A stretch of 64,000 nucleotides of DNA from Exophiala sp. HKRS030. Its lineage: Eukaryota > Ascomycota > Eurotiomycetes > Chaetothyriales > Herpotrichiellaceae. Below are positions 43,240-53,663 of this stretch, one piece after another. Position 1 is the first letter of the stretch. Each line of letters opens with the position of its first letter. A model generated the notes under the pieces. That model worked only from the letters and a program-made list of their open reading frames with translations, was not told the origin of the DNA and made no database searches. Location of the stretch: the NCBI GenBank assembly GCA_023897205.1, contig JAHWDD010000008.1, positions 2,790,001 to 2,854,000 of the forward strand, in the 5' to 3' direction. The translations under genes and the position numbers were made by a program.

Positions 43240-45207
43240 ATGGCGGCTCGAACGCTGCCATTCCAAGCTCCAGGCAGCCTTGCTGGCACCTTGGCGGCAT
43301 ACGAAGCCCGGAAGCGGTCGATCGGCGACACCGATGTTGAGGCCATCAAAGCAGCACGGCAGAAACTGGGTGTGGAACGGCCAAAGTCTCGGTCTGTTTA
43401 CGAGTTCAATCTGCCTTCGTTGCATTTTCTTCGCTGGCGCCCGCTGTATCATGTTCAAGCTCCGACGGGGTGGATGAATGATCCGTGTGCTCCTGGGTAC
43501 GACCCCACGACAGGCCTGTATCATCTGTTCTTCCAGTGGAATCCGCGCCGGAATATCTATGGCGCTGTTGCATGGGGAGCGATACGCTGGGGTCATGCGG
43601 TTTCCAAGGACATGATTAATTGGGAAATCTCAGGATCTAGTGCGATCAAACCCGGGGCCTGGTATGACAAGGAAGGATGTTTTACAGGTTGTCTTGTACC
43701 GACAGGACTTGATGGGCGGTCAGGGCAGTTAACCATTCTCTATACAGGCGTAAGCCGCCTACCTTTACATTATACATTGCCGTATACGCGGCAGACTGAA
43801 ACCTTAGCGGTCGCTCAGTCATCAGATGGTGGTTTAAGCTGGACAAAAATGGCCGGTAATCCTATCCTTCCAGAGCCCCCGAATGGTATAGCTATCACCG
43901 GCTGGAGAGATCCGTACGTGGCGAGGTGGCCGGCGATGGACCGATTGCTGGGACGAGGCGAATCCCCTGACGTTCTTTATGGCATGATATCAGGAGGGAT
44001 CAGAGACAACACGCCTACTGCGTTTCTGTATGCGGTGAACCCATCAAACCTGACTCAATGGTCGTACATCGATGCTATTGTTGATATCGGTTTGAATCAT
44101 CATATCTCACGATGGTCTGGTGACATGGGGATAAACTGGGAATGCGCCTGCTTTATGACTCTCACTGACGCAGAGAACGAGTCTAGTAGAGAATTCATCA
44201 TTCTTGGAGGCGAGGGCTCAGACACTTCCCACCCAGATTCGACCTTCGCAGCATACCCGCAAGAGAGTACCAAGTTTCCCCGATCAGAGCGTTCCCTGCA
44301 GTGGATGTCTGGGACTTTGGTCACAACAAAAAATGATCAAGACGAGATAGTACCCAGGATGAAGTATAGCTTTGGCGGTAAATTCGACCATGCGCTCCTC
44401 TATGCTGTCAACAGCTTCCACGATCCGGTGACATCGAAGCAGATAGCTTGGGGCTGGATTACCGAAGAAGACCTACCCCAAAAACTAGTCGATCGCCAGA
44501 ACTGGAGCGGATTGCTCTCATTACCACGCGAGCTCAGCCTGGTCACGTTGAAGGGTGTTACTGGGGCTTTGAACTCAAAACTTAAAGAAATCACATCGTT
44601 AGAAGTGACCCCAGAACCCGGTGACACATTCACAGTTCGCACTTTGGGTATAGCTCCAGCATCCTACCTTCAAGGACTGCGGAAGGACACACGCCAAGTA
44701 GGAGTCAGCGGATCTCCAATCTTGACGCCGGCAGGAGATTGCTTTATGGGCGTGCAGACATGTCGGTTTGAATTGTCAGCTCTACTTCAAGTTTCCGATG
44801 CATGTACGCGCATTGGAGTAAGCATATTCCACAACGAAGAGCACGAAATCGCGTCGTCTACGATGATATATCTCCTGCCTCAAAGCGAAACACTAAAGAT
44901 CGAGCGCCCGGATTCGAGCAAAGTCGACCCCAAAATTCTGAGTTTCCCGGAAACAGCTCCGTTCACATTGTTCTCATTCAAAAGAGGTGATACGCAGGAA
45001 AGAGAATTGCTCGACTTGAGGGTCTTCTTCGATGAGTCGGTAGTCGAGGTCTTTGCGAACTCGAGATGTACGTTTTCAACTAGAGTGTACCCGGCTACAA
45101 AAAGATGCTGGGGATTAAGGTTTTGGGCCGAAGACGACAGTCAACAGAGTAAATTGGTGCATGCGCAGGCCTGGGATGGGTTGAGGGCCGATATCAAGGT
45201 TTCTTAG
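43240..45207 (+). CDS. GH32 family glycoside hydrolase (invertase-like)
   Basis: Beta-fructosidase fold enzyme that would hydrolyse sucrose or fructans. Single exon, 655 residues from ATG at 43240; the upstream in-frame codon at 43156 is TTG. The three GH32 motifs are present: WMNDPCAP (78-85, nucleophile D81), W-RDP (R223-D224-P225, transition-state stabiliser) and WECAC (300-304, acid/base E301). The C-terminal beta-sandwich ends in the typical LRVFFDESVVEVFANSR. The usual WMNDPNG reads WMNDPCAPGYDP, as in a fungal subgroup of GH32. There is no signal peptide; the N-terminus is an Ala/Arg-rich segment, so the enzyme is probably intracellular. Exact substrate is not determinable. Confidence 0.92.
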   Translation: MAARTLPFQAPGSLAGTLAAYEARKRSIGDTDVEAIKAARQKLGVERPKSRSVYEFNLPSLHFLRWRPLYHVQAPTGWMNDPCAPGYDPTTGLYHLFFQWNPRRNIYGAVAWGAIRWGHAVSKDMINWEISGSSAIKPGAWYDKEGCFTGCLVPTGLDGRSGQLTILYTGVSRLPLHYTLPYTRQTETLAVAQSSDGGLSWTKMAGNPILPEPPNGIAITGWRDPYVARWPAMDRLLGRGESPDVLYGMISGGIRDNTPTAFLYAVNPSNLTQWSYIDAIVDIGLNHHISRWSGDMGINWECACFMTLTDAENESSREFIILGGEGSDTSHPDSTFAAYPQESTKFPRSERSLQWMSGTLVTTKNDQDEIVPRMKYSFGGKFDHALLYAVNSFHDPVTSKQIAWGWITEEDLPQKLVDRQNWSGLLSLPRELSLVTLKGVTGALNSKLKEITSLEVTPEPGDTFTVRTLGIAPASYLQGLRKDTRQVGVSGSPILTPAGDCFMGVQTCRFELSALLQVSDACTRIGVSIFHNEEHEIASSTMIYLLPQSETLKIERPDSSKVDPKILSFPETAPFTLFSFKRGDTQERELLDLRVFFDESVVEVFANSRCTFSTRVYPATKRCWGLRFWAEDDSQQSKLVHAQAWDGLRADIKVS

Positions 45208-45664
45208 ACGAAGTGACAATGAAGGAGGCCAAATAGCATATCACCGGCAGGTTGGTGTTCGGCCTTTACATCCCTTGTTCTCTGAAATGAATCCAATGAG
45301 CATGCGCAATTGCATATTTACTCAGAAATAGTTCACTTGCTGTTATTCATCCAAAGCATCGTGGAGGCCGGCGCATAAAAAGGCAGAGGGCAACGGCAAT
45401 GAATTAGTACGACAGGGCACGACAGGGATACCAGAAACATGTGATCAGAACCACACCTTTCCCGCACATGGTGTATGACGTAGGCCGTAGACCCTCAGGC
45501 TTTCGACGCCAAGAATTCGAAGTGTTCTAACCGGTTTTGGTATATCCCACCTCGAACTTTTTTTTAAAGATGCCCAAACCCGACAGCACAATGTCGTAGA
45601 GATTATGTCCTTGTTACCCTTCAGGTTCAAGGCAGGAGGAACTGGAACTGGAACAACAGCCAAG
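45208..45664. other. Intergenic region upstream of TSR1
   Basis: About 0.45 kb with the GH32 3' region and the TSR1 promoter. No feature stands out. Confidence 0.5.
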
Positions 45665-48147
45665 ATGGCTCCGACCCAGACTTCCACCCACCATCACAGA
45701 AATACCACAAAAGTTGACCACAAGCCTTTTAAATCTCGGTTCGCCTCCAAGAGCGCCTTGAAGGACAAAGCGAAAGGTAATACATCCCTAGTCTGTGCTG
45801 CGGACCTTTGATGCTGACAGATGGTTAAGGCAAAGTCGAGAGCTCAAGACCTGAGAAGGGCAAAAGAGGAACACCACACCAACAAGTCATGTCTAAACTC
45901 GCCCGACGAAATCAAGCCAAGCAACTGCGCATGCACCACAAAGAGAAGAAAGACAACGAGGAGAACATTTTCCAAGGCGTGGACGGTGCTGCAAAGCATG
46001 TTGCCATTGTACCTTTATCGAACGACATTGATGTATATTCCGCCATCGGACAACTAAATGAAAGCGTCGACCTCACGAAACCCGATACCACCTCTGGAAC
46101 CGTACCAGTACGAGTCGAGCGATTTCGCCGGAATCTCGTGTACCTGCCAGCCAAATTTGACATCCTCAACGCTCTCGATGTCTGTAAGTTGGCAGACTGG
46201 GTTATATTTGTGCTCAATGCGGACCAGCAGTACGGACCAGAGGAGGATGTTTTCTTGCGAGCCATTGAGGGCCAGGGCATCACAAATGTTACCGCGGTCG
46301 TAATGGATCTAGAATCCAAGGTTCCTCCAGCAAAACGGTCTCGCCACCTGACAGACATGAAAATTGCTATCGGGCACTATTTTCCCAGCCTGGATAGATT
46401 GTCAAACCTCGACAACAAGTCCGATTGCTCGAATCTGGTTCGCAGTCTTTGCACAGCGTCAACAAGGGGCATTAGATGGAGAGATGATCGAAGCTGGATG
46501 CTGATTGAAAACATCGCCTGGGGTCCCAATACAGATGGGGCTGCGACAAGCAATGTCACTGTTTCGGGGACTATTCGTGGCAAGGGGTTGAACGCCGACC
46601 GCCTGGTGCACATACCTGGCTGGGGCGATTTCCAGATCAATAGCATCAGGCAACAACCCAGTCAGGGTCATAAACGCAAAGCAGATGAGATGGATGCAGA
46701 TGAACCCATCAAGGAATGGAGACCGACTGCAGAACAAGATGACTTGGCAGAGCTCGCCCCAGAGCAGGCAGACATGCAAGACTTTGCCAGTACTGTTGCA
46801 ACAAACGAACATAAGGGTGTCTTGCTAGATGATCATCATTACTTCTCTGACGATAATTCACATATTCCAGCACGACCGAAGAAACTGCCTCAAGGTACAT
46901 CCAATTATCAAGCGGCGTGGTATCTCGATGACGTGTCCGATTCCGACTCTGACATTATGGACGATGAAATCGAAGGAGATGTGGTCATGGATACGGACAG
47001 CCTGGGTCCTGAGGACGGCTTAGTCTTGAAAGCTGGAGACGCTATGACTGAAGGTGGACCATCAGAATACCCAGAATCCGAGATCCACGTCGATGCCAAC
47101 GAAGAAGATGAAGCACGCCAGCTGGAGGAATACCGAGCCAGTAGGAAGCAAGAGGCGGAAGAAGATCTGGAATTCCCAGACGAAATTGAACTTCATCCCG
47201 AAGCACTGGCTCGCGAAAGACTTGCAAAATATCGAGGCCTAAAGAGTCTACGGACCAGTGAATGGAATCATACAGAGGACCTTCCATACCAGCCACTCGA
47301 CTACAATCGCCTTCTGCAGATCGCCGATTACAAGAAATCCTACAGCGCGGCAGTCCGAGAATCCTTCGGCGGTGGAGTTCTTGCTGGGACAAAGGTCGAG
47401 ATCGACATTCGAGACGTGCCTACATCTCTGCAAGCATCGTCGGTCCCTTCTTCTCTATTCTCACTCCTCCGCCACGAACACAAACACGCCGTCATCAACC
47501 TGAACCTCACACTCAACTCGGATTTCGACGCACCCATCAAATCCAAGGACGAACTCATCGTCCAGATCGGTCACCGCCGACTTCTCATCAACCCCATCCT
47601 CTCCGCCGCCGGACAAACACCCAACGACGTCCACAAGTTCGATCGGTTCCTGCATCCCGGTCGAACAGCCATCGCCACATTCACAGGTCCGCTCACATGG
47701 GGCTCCGTACCTGTTCTTGTCTTCCGGCACAACACATCCGCCGCCAACACCAACGAGCAACAGCCACCACAATTGATCGACAGCAGCATGACCGAACCCA
47801 CCACTGCCTCTCCCACTTCCAACCTCGAACTCATCGGAACGGCAACCACGATCGCACCATCGCACAGTCGCGTGATCGCGAAACGCGTCATCCTGACAGG
47901 TGCACCGTTCAAGATCCACAAGAAGCTCGTGACGGTTCGATACATGTTCTTCAGCCGCGAGGACGTGCTGTGGTTCGCGGCGCTGCCACTGTGGACCAAG
48001 CGAGGCCGTCAAGGGTTTATCAAGGAACCTCTTGGTACGCATGGATACTTCAAGGCGACGTTCGATGGCAAGATCAACCCGATGGATGCCATTGGTGTCA
48101 GTCTGTACAAGCGCGTGTGGCCACGGCCTGCGAAGACTTATGAGTAA
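45665..48147 (+). CDS. tsr1: TSR1, 40S ribosome biogenesis factor
   Basis: GTPase-like, nucleotide-free factor that binds late pre-40S particles and blocks premature initiation-factor joining. Two exons, 45665-45776 and 45830-48147, joined by a 53-bp intron (GTAATA...GGTTAAG), give 809 residues (yeast 788). Exon 1 encodes the basic start HHHRNTTKVDHKPFKSRFAS; exon 2 starts within KGKVESSRPEKGKR. Family landmarks are the translation-factor-like domain with degenerate G motifs (LADWVIFVLNADQQYGPEED), the AARP2CN region (RLVHIPGWGDFQINSI), a long acidic middle, the EEYRASRKQEAEEDLEFPDE segment, and the C-terminal beta-barrel (FKIHKKLVTVRYMFFSREDV, HGYFKATFDGKINPMDAIG, LYKRVWPRP). Intact. It converges with the coiled-coil gene 213 bp away. 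Confidence 0.96.
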
Positions 48148-48360
48148 TGACATTTTAGAATCATGATATAGAATGATAGAACGATGAAATATCAAGAAAC
48201 TGCATTCCCGAACCAAGTCTATATATCTATATACATCTGTAACAGACCCGCGGTACTAATTCTACAATTTCTAACTCCGACCTGCCGAAGGCAAAATAAG
48301 ACCGCCGATGACATTAATGCACCAATACCCTCCCTCTTGCCCTCTCCCTTCTCAGCCGGC

Positions 48361-49824
48361 CTAACGAGAAGCCCTCTCCAACCTCTCGATATCAGCTCTA
48401 ACTCTCTCCCCCTCGGCTTCAACCTCGGAATACCTTGTGCCCAAAGCACACATGATCCTCGCACCTGGATCGACCAGATCATACTCCAAGCGCGCGGCCC
48501 TCAACTCGCGCAACCTTGGCTCCAGCACGTCCTTCTCGTCTCGTTCCAACGCGGCCAGCTTCTCCCTCAGCCGAGCGCGCTGCTGCACCGCGTCCACCTC
48601 ATCGTCACGCTGCTTTCTCGCCCGGATCCGCTCCTCGAGCACCACCACCTGCAGCTTCAGGTCCATCGCTGTCGCGACGTGCGCGAAGAATGCGGCGCGT
48701 GAGAGTGCGTGGCGTGAGAGAATGCCGTGTTTCGTCTGTTGGAGCGTCTGGAGTTGTGTTTGGAGATGGGTTGACTGTTGGCTTTGGAGCGTCGTGAGTG
48801 TCTGTGTGAGGGTGTGTATGGAGGTGGTGAGGGTGGGTGTGTATAGGTGTTTTAGGTATTGGGTTTGGGTGCGTAGTGTGCTGTATAGGTTTGGTGGTGC
48901 GGGAGGGTGATGGATGGTGGGAGAGGGAGACGGCCTTGTATCCGGGATGGGGTGTGCGAGGGCTAGACTCAGTAGTCTGCGTTCGGTGGCCAGGAGATGT
49001 GCGCTGATGGATGCCGAGATGGTTGAGAGGTTGGCTTTGAATGTCTCCATGTCTTCGACGAACAGGTCGTCGTCCTCGTCTTGCTGAACTTGAATGGGTG
49101 TGTTTGCTCCCTCCACCCTATGGTCAGCCTGTGTATTCAAGTACGCTGAGACCAGGAGAAGCACGTCTCTGACTTGAGGAGATAGCACCCGTCGCGACGT
49201 TGAGGCTGCCGATGTCATAGTGACGGTTGCATGGTGGTCGAGTGTGTCATTTTCGTCGGCCATTCCGTTTTGCCCAGCACCACGGTCCTCCCCAATCTCG
49301 AGGAGATCGTCTTCATCGCGTGTCTTTGTCTTCGAGGGCAGCGGAATGCGACTGTGACTTCGAGAATGGCTTCTTATGTTGCCGGACGCCAGTGTATCAA
49401 GCGCGTCTTGATTCTCCTCGTCATCGTGATACGCGATCTGCGCGATCATGATCCTCAGAATCTCGCGCCTGGCCCTCTGCACTCTGAGGTTATTGAGTTC
49501 GTGTTCGAGGGAGTTCTGCTTGTTCTGTCCCTTCTGATCCTTCCTCCGCTGCTCATCCACGTGTTCACTTCCCTGCTCTGGCCCCCGTACACTGTCATCA
49601 CGATCCACCTCAGAGAGAAACGAATCGTCGTTGATAGTCTCATTGGCGCACTCTGCATGATTTACAGCACCACGACTACGACGTTGTAGCCATTGAACCC
49701 GCCGCGCTTCATTCAAACTCCTGCGTGATCCGTCGCTGTCCAGGACTTCTGTAGTGACATGTTTCCATAACTTGGCGAACTGCGGGTTTGCGTCCAGTGT
49801 TGTCGACGGAAGTGGCGGTATCAT
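48361..49824 (-). CDS. Conserved coiled-coil protein of unknown function
   Basis: Single exon of 487 residues from ATG at 49824. The N-terminus PPLPSTTLDANPQFAKLWKH resembles an unnamed family widespread in Pezizomycotina (from memory, not searched). A charged segment with helix potential (LEHELNNLRVQRARREILRI) lies near 103-125, then a Ser/Asp-rich linker and a helical part ending in a strong coiled coil over about the last 110 residues (LQVVVLEERIRARKQRDDEV onward, finishing VRADIERLERAS). A Thr/Gln-rich stretch around 335-370 is low complexity. No catalytic motif, signal peptide or membrane helix. Function cannot be assigned; a structural or scaffold role is only a guess. Confidence 0.8.
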   Translation of the reverse strand: MIPPLPSTTLDANPQFAKLWKHVTTEVLDSDGSRRSLNEARRVQWLQRRSRGAVNHAECANETINDDSFLSEVDRDDSVRGPEQGSEHVDEQRRKDQKGQNKQNSLEHELNNLRVQRARREILRIMIAQIAYHDDEENQDALDTLASGNIRSHSRSHSRIPLPSKTKTRDEDDLLEIGEDRGAGQNGMADENDTLDHHATVTMTSAASTSRRVLSPQVRDVLLLVSAYLNTQADHRVEGANTPIQVQQDEDDDLFVEDMETFKANLSTISASISAHLLATERRLLSLALAHPIPDTRPSPSPTIHHPPAPPNLYSTLRTQTQYLKHLYTPTLTTSIHTLTQTLTTLQSQQSTHLQTQLQTLQQTKHGILSRHALSRAAFFAHVATAMDLKLQVVVLEERIRARKQRDDEVDAVQQRARLREKLAALERDEKDVLEPRLRELRAARLEYDLVDPGARIMCALGTRYSEVEAEGERVRADIERLERASR

Positions 49825-50699
49825 GATATCTTGTTGCGGAATGGGTTGTGCTGAATATCACGATGAAGAAGCAGATCTAAACTGTCGCAACACTAGATGT
49901 GGGCGTTAATTCATGTCTCGTGGCAGTGGCACAGGATTCTTCATCGGCGGTGGATGGACTCTGCGTGCATTCAAGTGACGTTGCTGGATGTTGGGTGTCT
50001 GTTGATTTATTATCCCTCGGAACGCAACTGGGACACACTGTCGAAACCTTGATATGGTCAAGTCGATTTTTACCAAGCAAGGTCCGAGCGATTGTATATG
50101 TGATATTCCTCAAGTCTAATCAATTATCACTCAGGGCTTTTTCTTTCATGTGACAATCTATTCGGCCTGTCCCCTACTTGGTGTGAAATATCGGAGGGGA
50201 AGTCGATAGAAAAGCCTTGGAGCTTCTAGCCTTTCGAATCGAGTACTTTAGGAGTCTTTTGTCACGAGGTTGTAACTTGTGGCGTAGACAGCCAATGAAT
50301 GCGATAGAGCCAGGATTTGTTTCCAACTGCATGTGGCCCCGGTCATTTCCTACCAATGATCTAACGAAAGAAACAAAGCAGATGCAAGGTTGAGTTTCAA
50401 AGTCTTATTTGATGTTGATGTACTTTTGAATTACTTCATGTCTTTTCATTTCATACTGTATCAATGTCACGCCAGCTCCTTGCCAAAGCTCTTCGCCTCC
50501 ACAACCTGCTGACTGCGTGACTCGTGGCTTTCATCACCGTGGAACCATACTGATCAAGATCTATCCCGTGAGCAGACCACAGTCATGAGATGCGGTTCAA
50601 GTCAAGAGGCTTGGCCACAGTCAAACATATCTGACGTCCTAGCAGGGTACTATTGAAAGAAGTAGGGATCGCCTGTCTTATCCGTGGATACACATTAAA
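49825..50699. other. Intergenic region
   Basis: About 0.9 kb holding the coiled-coil gene promoter and the BDF1 3' region. Nothing else recognised. Confidence 0.5.
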
Positions 50700-53663
50700 C
50701 TATTCTTCTTCGCTTTCCTCCGACCCATCATCGTCATCACTACTCTCGTTGCCTTCAATGGATTGAACAGCATTGGGTGATACCGCTCCACCATAAGCTC
50801 CCAATTTGCCCTTCAGTTCTTCGATCTGTGCTTCTTGTTCATGTTTGTTCATTGGCTTGCTCTTCTTGCTCTTGGTTGCTGGTGGCGCGTTGTACACCTC
50901 CTGGTGCTCTGTCTTAGGTTCGTCTGGTGGTGGACCGGCGTATTTCTTGACAAAGCTGAGCAATTTCAAAAGCGCATGAGTCGGAACTTCCTCAATGTCG
51001 AGTTCAATTTCGTTCTGATCACTATTTGCCAGAGATGGAACACTTGACTGGATGATTTTCAGAGCTTCCTGCATTTGTTTTTCTGGAAGCATGGCAATTC
51101 CATTGGAAATGTACTGCTTCTCGGCAAAGGTGACATAACGGTCTTTGTCGGGCTTGGCTTTAGTGACCTTCTTCTTGTCCTTTTTATCCTTGCCAGTCGG
51201 CGCTGCACCAGCGGTTGACTTCTCTTTCTTACCAGCTTTGGCTTTGGGCTTCTTGACAGGGGGAGACTTGGATTTCTTTGGCTTCTTCTGTGTCAATTCA
51301 CCCATCTGTTTCGACATGGCTTCAATTTGTTTCTGGAGCTGGACGATCTTGTCATAGCGCGCCGCTTCCTCGTCACTCTCATCCGCGGCGTCTTCATCTG
51401 ACTCATCTTCAGCTTCTTCCTCTTCATCTGCATCCGTCAAAGGTTCAGATGGAGGTTCACGGGCTGCAATCCAGTCATCTTTGGTCGCCCATTTCTGGTT
51501 GAATAATTCTTCGAGCTGATGTCCGGATGCATTGACTAAGTCACCGTCGGGGTTGAACTTGTAGCAATTCTTGAAAATGAGTCGTACATCCTCCTCGAAA
51601 TCTTTGGCCTTCTCGTAGACGTTCTTGTCAAGGTTAGCTTTCACTGTGCCGAGGTCCATGGGCTTCTTAATGATCTGGAAATAGGTAGGAATGTTCAACG
51701 CGACGGGATCGACAGGGTGGGTGAAATATTGGTTGATTTGCCAATGCTTGGGGTTCGAGATCTCCTTGAGAATCTCGTCACAGAATTTCAGCTGAAGCTC
51801 ATACTTCTTCTTCTTGGGTCGACCGCCACCAAATTCCTGGTTTCGTTTGGTAGGAACGATAGCTCTCTTTGGGCGGCCATCAGTCAAACTCGAGTCGCGT
51901 CGAATGAGTGGTATACCATCTGGGCCAGGTGCAAATGATGGTGTCGGAGGTGCCGCCGTCTTCGGTGAGGGTTGTGCGATGACGGGAGACTGAGTGGTTG
52001 TAGATACTGATGGTCTACGTGGTGGTGCCTGTCTCGTGGGCTCATGTTTTCGGACCGCCTTTTTGTCTTTTGAGGGTTCTTCGATCGTCGCTTTTGGTAA
52101 GTTGGCCATTTGACCATTGAAAGACGACTGCATTTTCTTTGCTTGCTGCGAAACACCGTGGTCGACACCGTTGAAGGCAAAACAATTGTTGACAATCAGC
52201 TGGAAATCGGCTATGAAAGCAGAGACTGAGGTGTATTTATTTTGCTTCAATCGCTGATCAATGGTGCTTAAGTCCATTGGGTGCTTGACAACGTCGGGGT
52301 AGTTTGGTATATTGAGTGCAACATAATCAACAGGTTGTCTGAACGCAGTTGAGGCATTGCTTTTCTTCAAATTCGAGATGACCTTCTTCATATGCGCCAG
52401 GCGCGCAACTGTCACCGAGTCGTTGCCGTCTTCTGCAATGACCGGATTGCTGGAGACACCATTTGGTGCCGGAGAACTCTGAGCGACAGGAGCAGGCACT
52501 TCGGGTACTTTAAAGGCAGAGTCTTGTGCAGTGGAATCCGGTTCATCAGTCTTGACACGCTTGGCGGCACGATCTTCCTCCTCTCCGTCATCTTCTCGTT
52601 CTCGGGCCTGCTTGACCGTTGGTGGGGGCGCATCCGTCATAATCTGGTCCTCAAGTTGAATGTTGGGAAGTACAGCTGGTGTTGATGCAGGTGCTGTAGG
52701 CTCTTCGGGCTTCGGTAAATTTGAGGTTCCAAAAGATGCTTGATCTGCAGGTGGTGATACAGTAGAAGTCTGTCCAGATTCGCCAGTAGATTCGCTTGTT
52801 GCGACTACGGAGGTCTCTTGGAGAGGCTTTGGACTGGGTAGAGTTGCTGGTGCTGGCTGAGGGGCGGGTGGTGGTGATTGCGCGGGGGGAGAGGGCAACC
52901 CAATATTGGTGACTTCGACTGGCTCTGCAGGAGCAATAGGGTCGACTCGGAGTGATTCAGTACCCACGGATGCCAGAAGATCATTTTGCTTAGAAGGCGC
53001 GACTGTGACGTCGGCCGCATTATCGAGCTTGTGTTTTTCAGCTTCTATCGCTGCAACAGCATCATCCGATAGGGCGTCAGAATGAGGTTCCGTCCGCAGA
53101 TCTGAGATGGGTTGTTGCAAAGTAGATAATGCGCTGGGTTCGGGGAGATCGATGGCTGGTTGAGAGACTTCCACTGGGGTAGCTGAAGATTGAACTTCAC
53201 TTGGTATTGAGGACGGCACAACTGCTTCAGTAATGGTGGTCTCGGTGGCAACAATCGTCTCTGGGATTGTGGCCGGATTTGCGGGAAGATCGGAAGTAGG
53301 CTGCGAATTGGGAACAACCGTATCTGTTGGGGGATCTTGTGCCTCGATATGTTGACTTGCACCATTCACAAGGTTTGAGTCTTCGGGAGGCAGTCCTGGG
53401 ATTGACTCTGCGACTGCCTCGGGGACTGTCTTGGGTACATCGGATTGTTGTGTAGGTTCGACAAAGGAGGGTTTTGCTGGTGTGGAGAGCACGTTGGCTT
53501 CTGAGTTGGAAACCGCAGCAGCCAGGTTCTCGGCAGCATGCGACACCTGTGCTTGTTCTGATGAACTGAACTGTCTAGGCAGACTGCGCAAAGTTAGATC
53601 ATGTGACGCGCCGATGAGGAATGTAACGTACCCATTGGCCTCCAATTGCATCTCGACGTCCAT
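50700..53663 (-). CDS. bdf1: BET-family double bromodomain protein (Bdf1)
   Basis: Chromatin reader of acetylated histone H4 that supports TFIID recruitment. ATG at 53663. A first exon of 32 bases (MDVEMQLEAN and two bases) is followed by a 48-bp intron (53584-53631, GTACGT...TTTGCGCAG with a TCTAAC branch) that has no in-frame stop; splicing gives 971 residues, retention 987. After a long Pro/Ser/Glu-rich N-terminal region come bromodomain 1 (about 410-505; NIPNYPDVVKHPMDLSTI, acetyl-lysine Asn in NNCFAFNG), bromodomain 2 (about 610-715; NIPTYFQIIKKPMDLGTV, KNCYKFNPDGD), a Lys-rich stretch, and the ET domain (about 865-945; MLPEKQMQEALKIIQ, IELDIEEVPTHALLKLL). It ends in an acidic Ser-rich tail. 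Unusually, bromodomain 1 here begins QPVDYVALNIP rather than the common WPF shelf; the shelf residues read FRQPVD. Confidence 0.95.
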   Translation of the reverse strand: MDVEMQLEANGYVTFLIGASHDLTLRSLPRQFSSSEQAQVSHAAENLAAAVSNSEANVLSTPAKPSFVEPTQQSDVPKTVPEAVAESIPGLPPEDSNLVNGASQHIEAQDPPTDTVVPNSQPTSDLPANPATIPETIVATETTITEAVVPSSIPSEVQSSATPVEVSQPAIDLPEPSALSTLQQPISDLRTEPHSDALSDDAVAAIEAEKHKLDNAADVTVAPSKQNDLLASVGTESLRVDPIAPAEPVEVTNIGLPSPPAQSPPPAPQPAPATLPSPKPLQETSVVATSESTGESGQTSTVSPPADQASFGTSNLPKPEEPTAPASTPAVLPNIQLEDQIMTDAPPPTVKQAREREDDGEEEDRAAKRVKTDEPDSTAQDSAFKVPEVPAPVAQSSPAPNGVSSNPVIAEDGNDSVTVARLAHMKKVISNLKKSNASTAFRQPVDYVALNIPNYPDVVKHPMDLSTIDQRLKQNKYTSVSAFIADFQLIVNNCFAFNGVDHGVSQQAKKMQSSFNGQMANLPKATIEEPSKDKKAVRKHEPTRQAPPRRPSVSTTTQSPVIAQPSPKTAAPPTPSFAPGPDGIPLIRRDSSLTDGRPKRAIVPTKRNQEFGGGRPKKKKYELQLKFCDEILKEISNPKHWQINQYFTHPVDPVALNIPTYFQIIKKPMDLGTVKANLDKNVYEKAKDFEEDVRLIFKNCYKFNPDGDLVNASGHQLEELFNQKWATKDDWIAAREPPSEPLTDADEEEEAEDESDEDAADESDEEAARYDKIVQLQKQIEAMSKQMGELTQKKPKKSKSPPVKKPKAKAGKKEKSTAGAAPTGKDKKDKKKVTKAKPDKDRYVTFAEKQYISNGIAMLPEKQMQEALKIIQSSVPSLANSDQNEIELDIEEVPTHALLKLLSFVKKYAGPPPDEPKTEHQEVYNAPPATKSKKSKPMNKHEQEAQIEELKGKLGAYGGAVSPNAVQSIEGNESSDDDDGSEESEEE

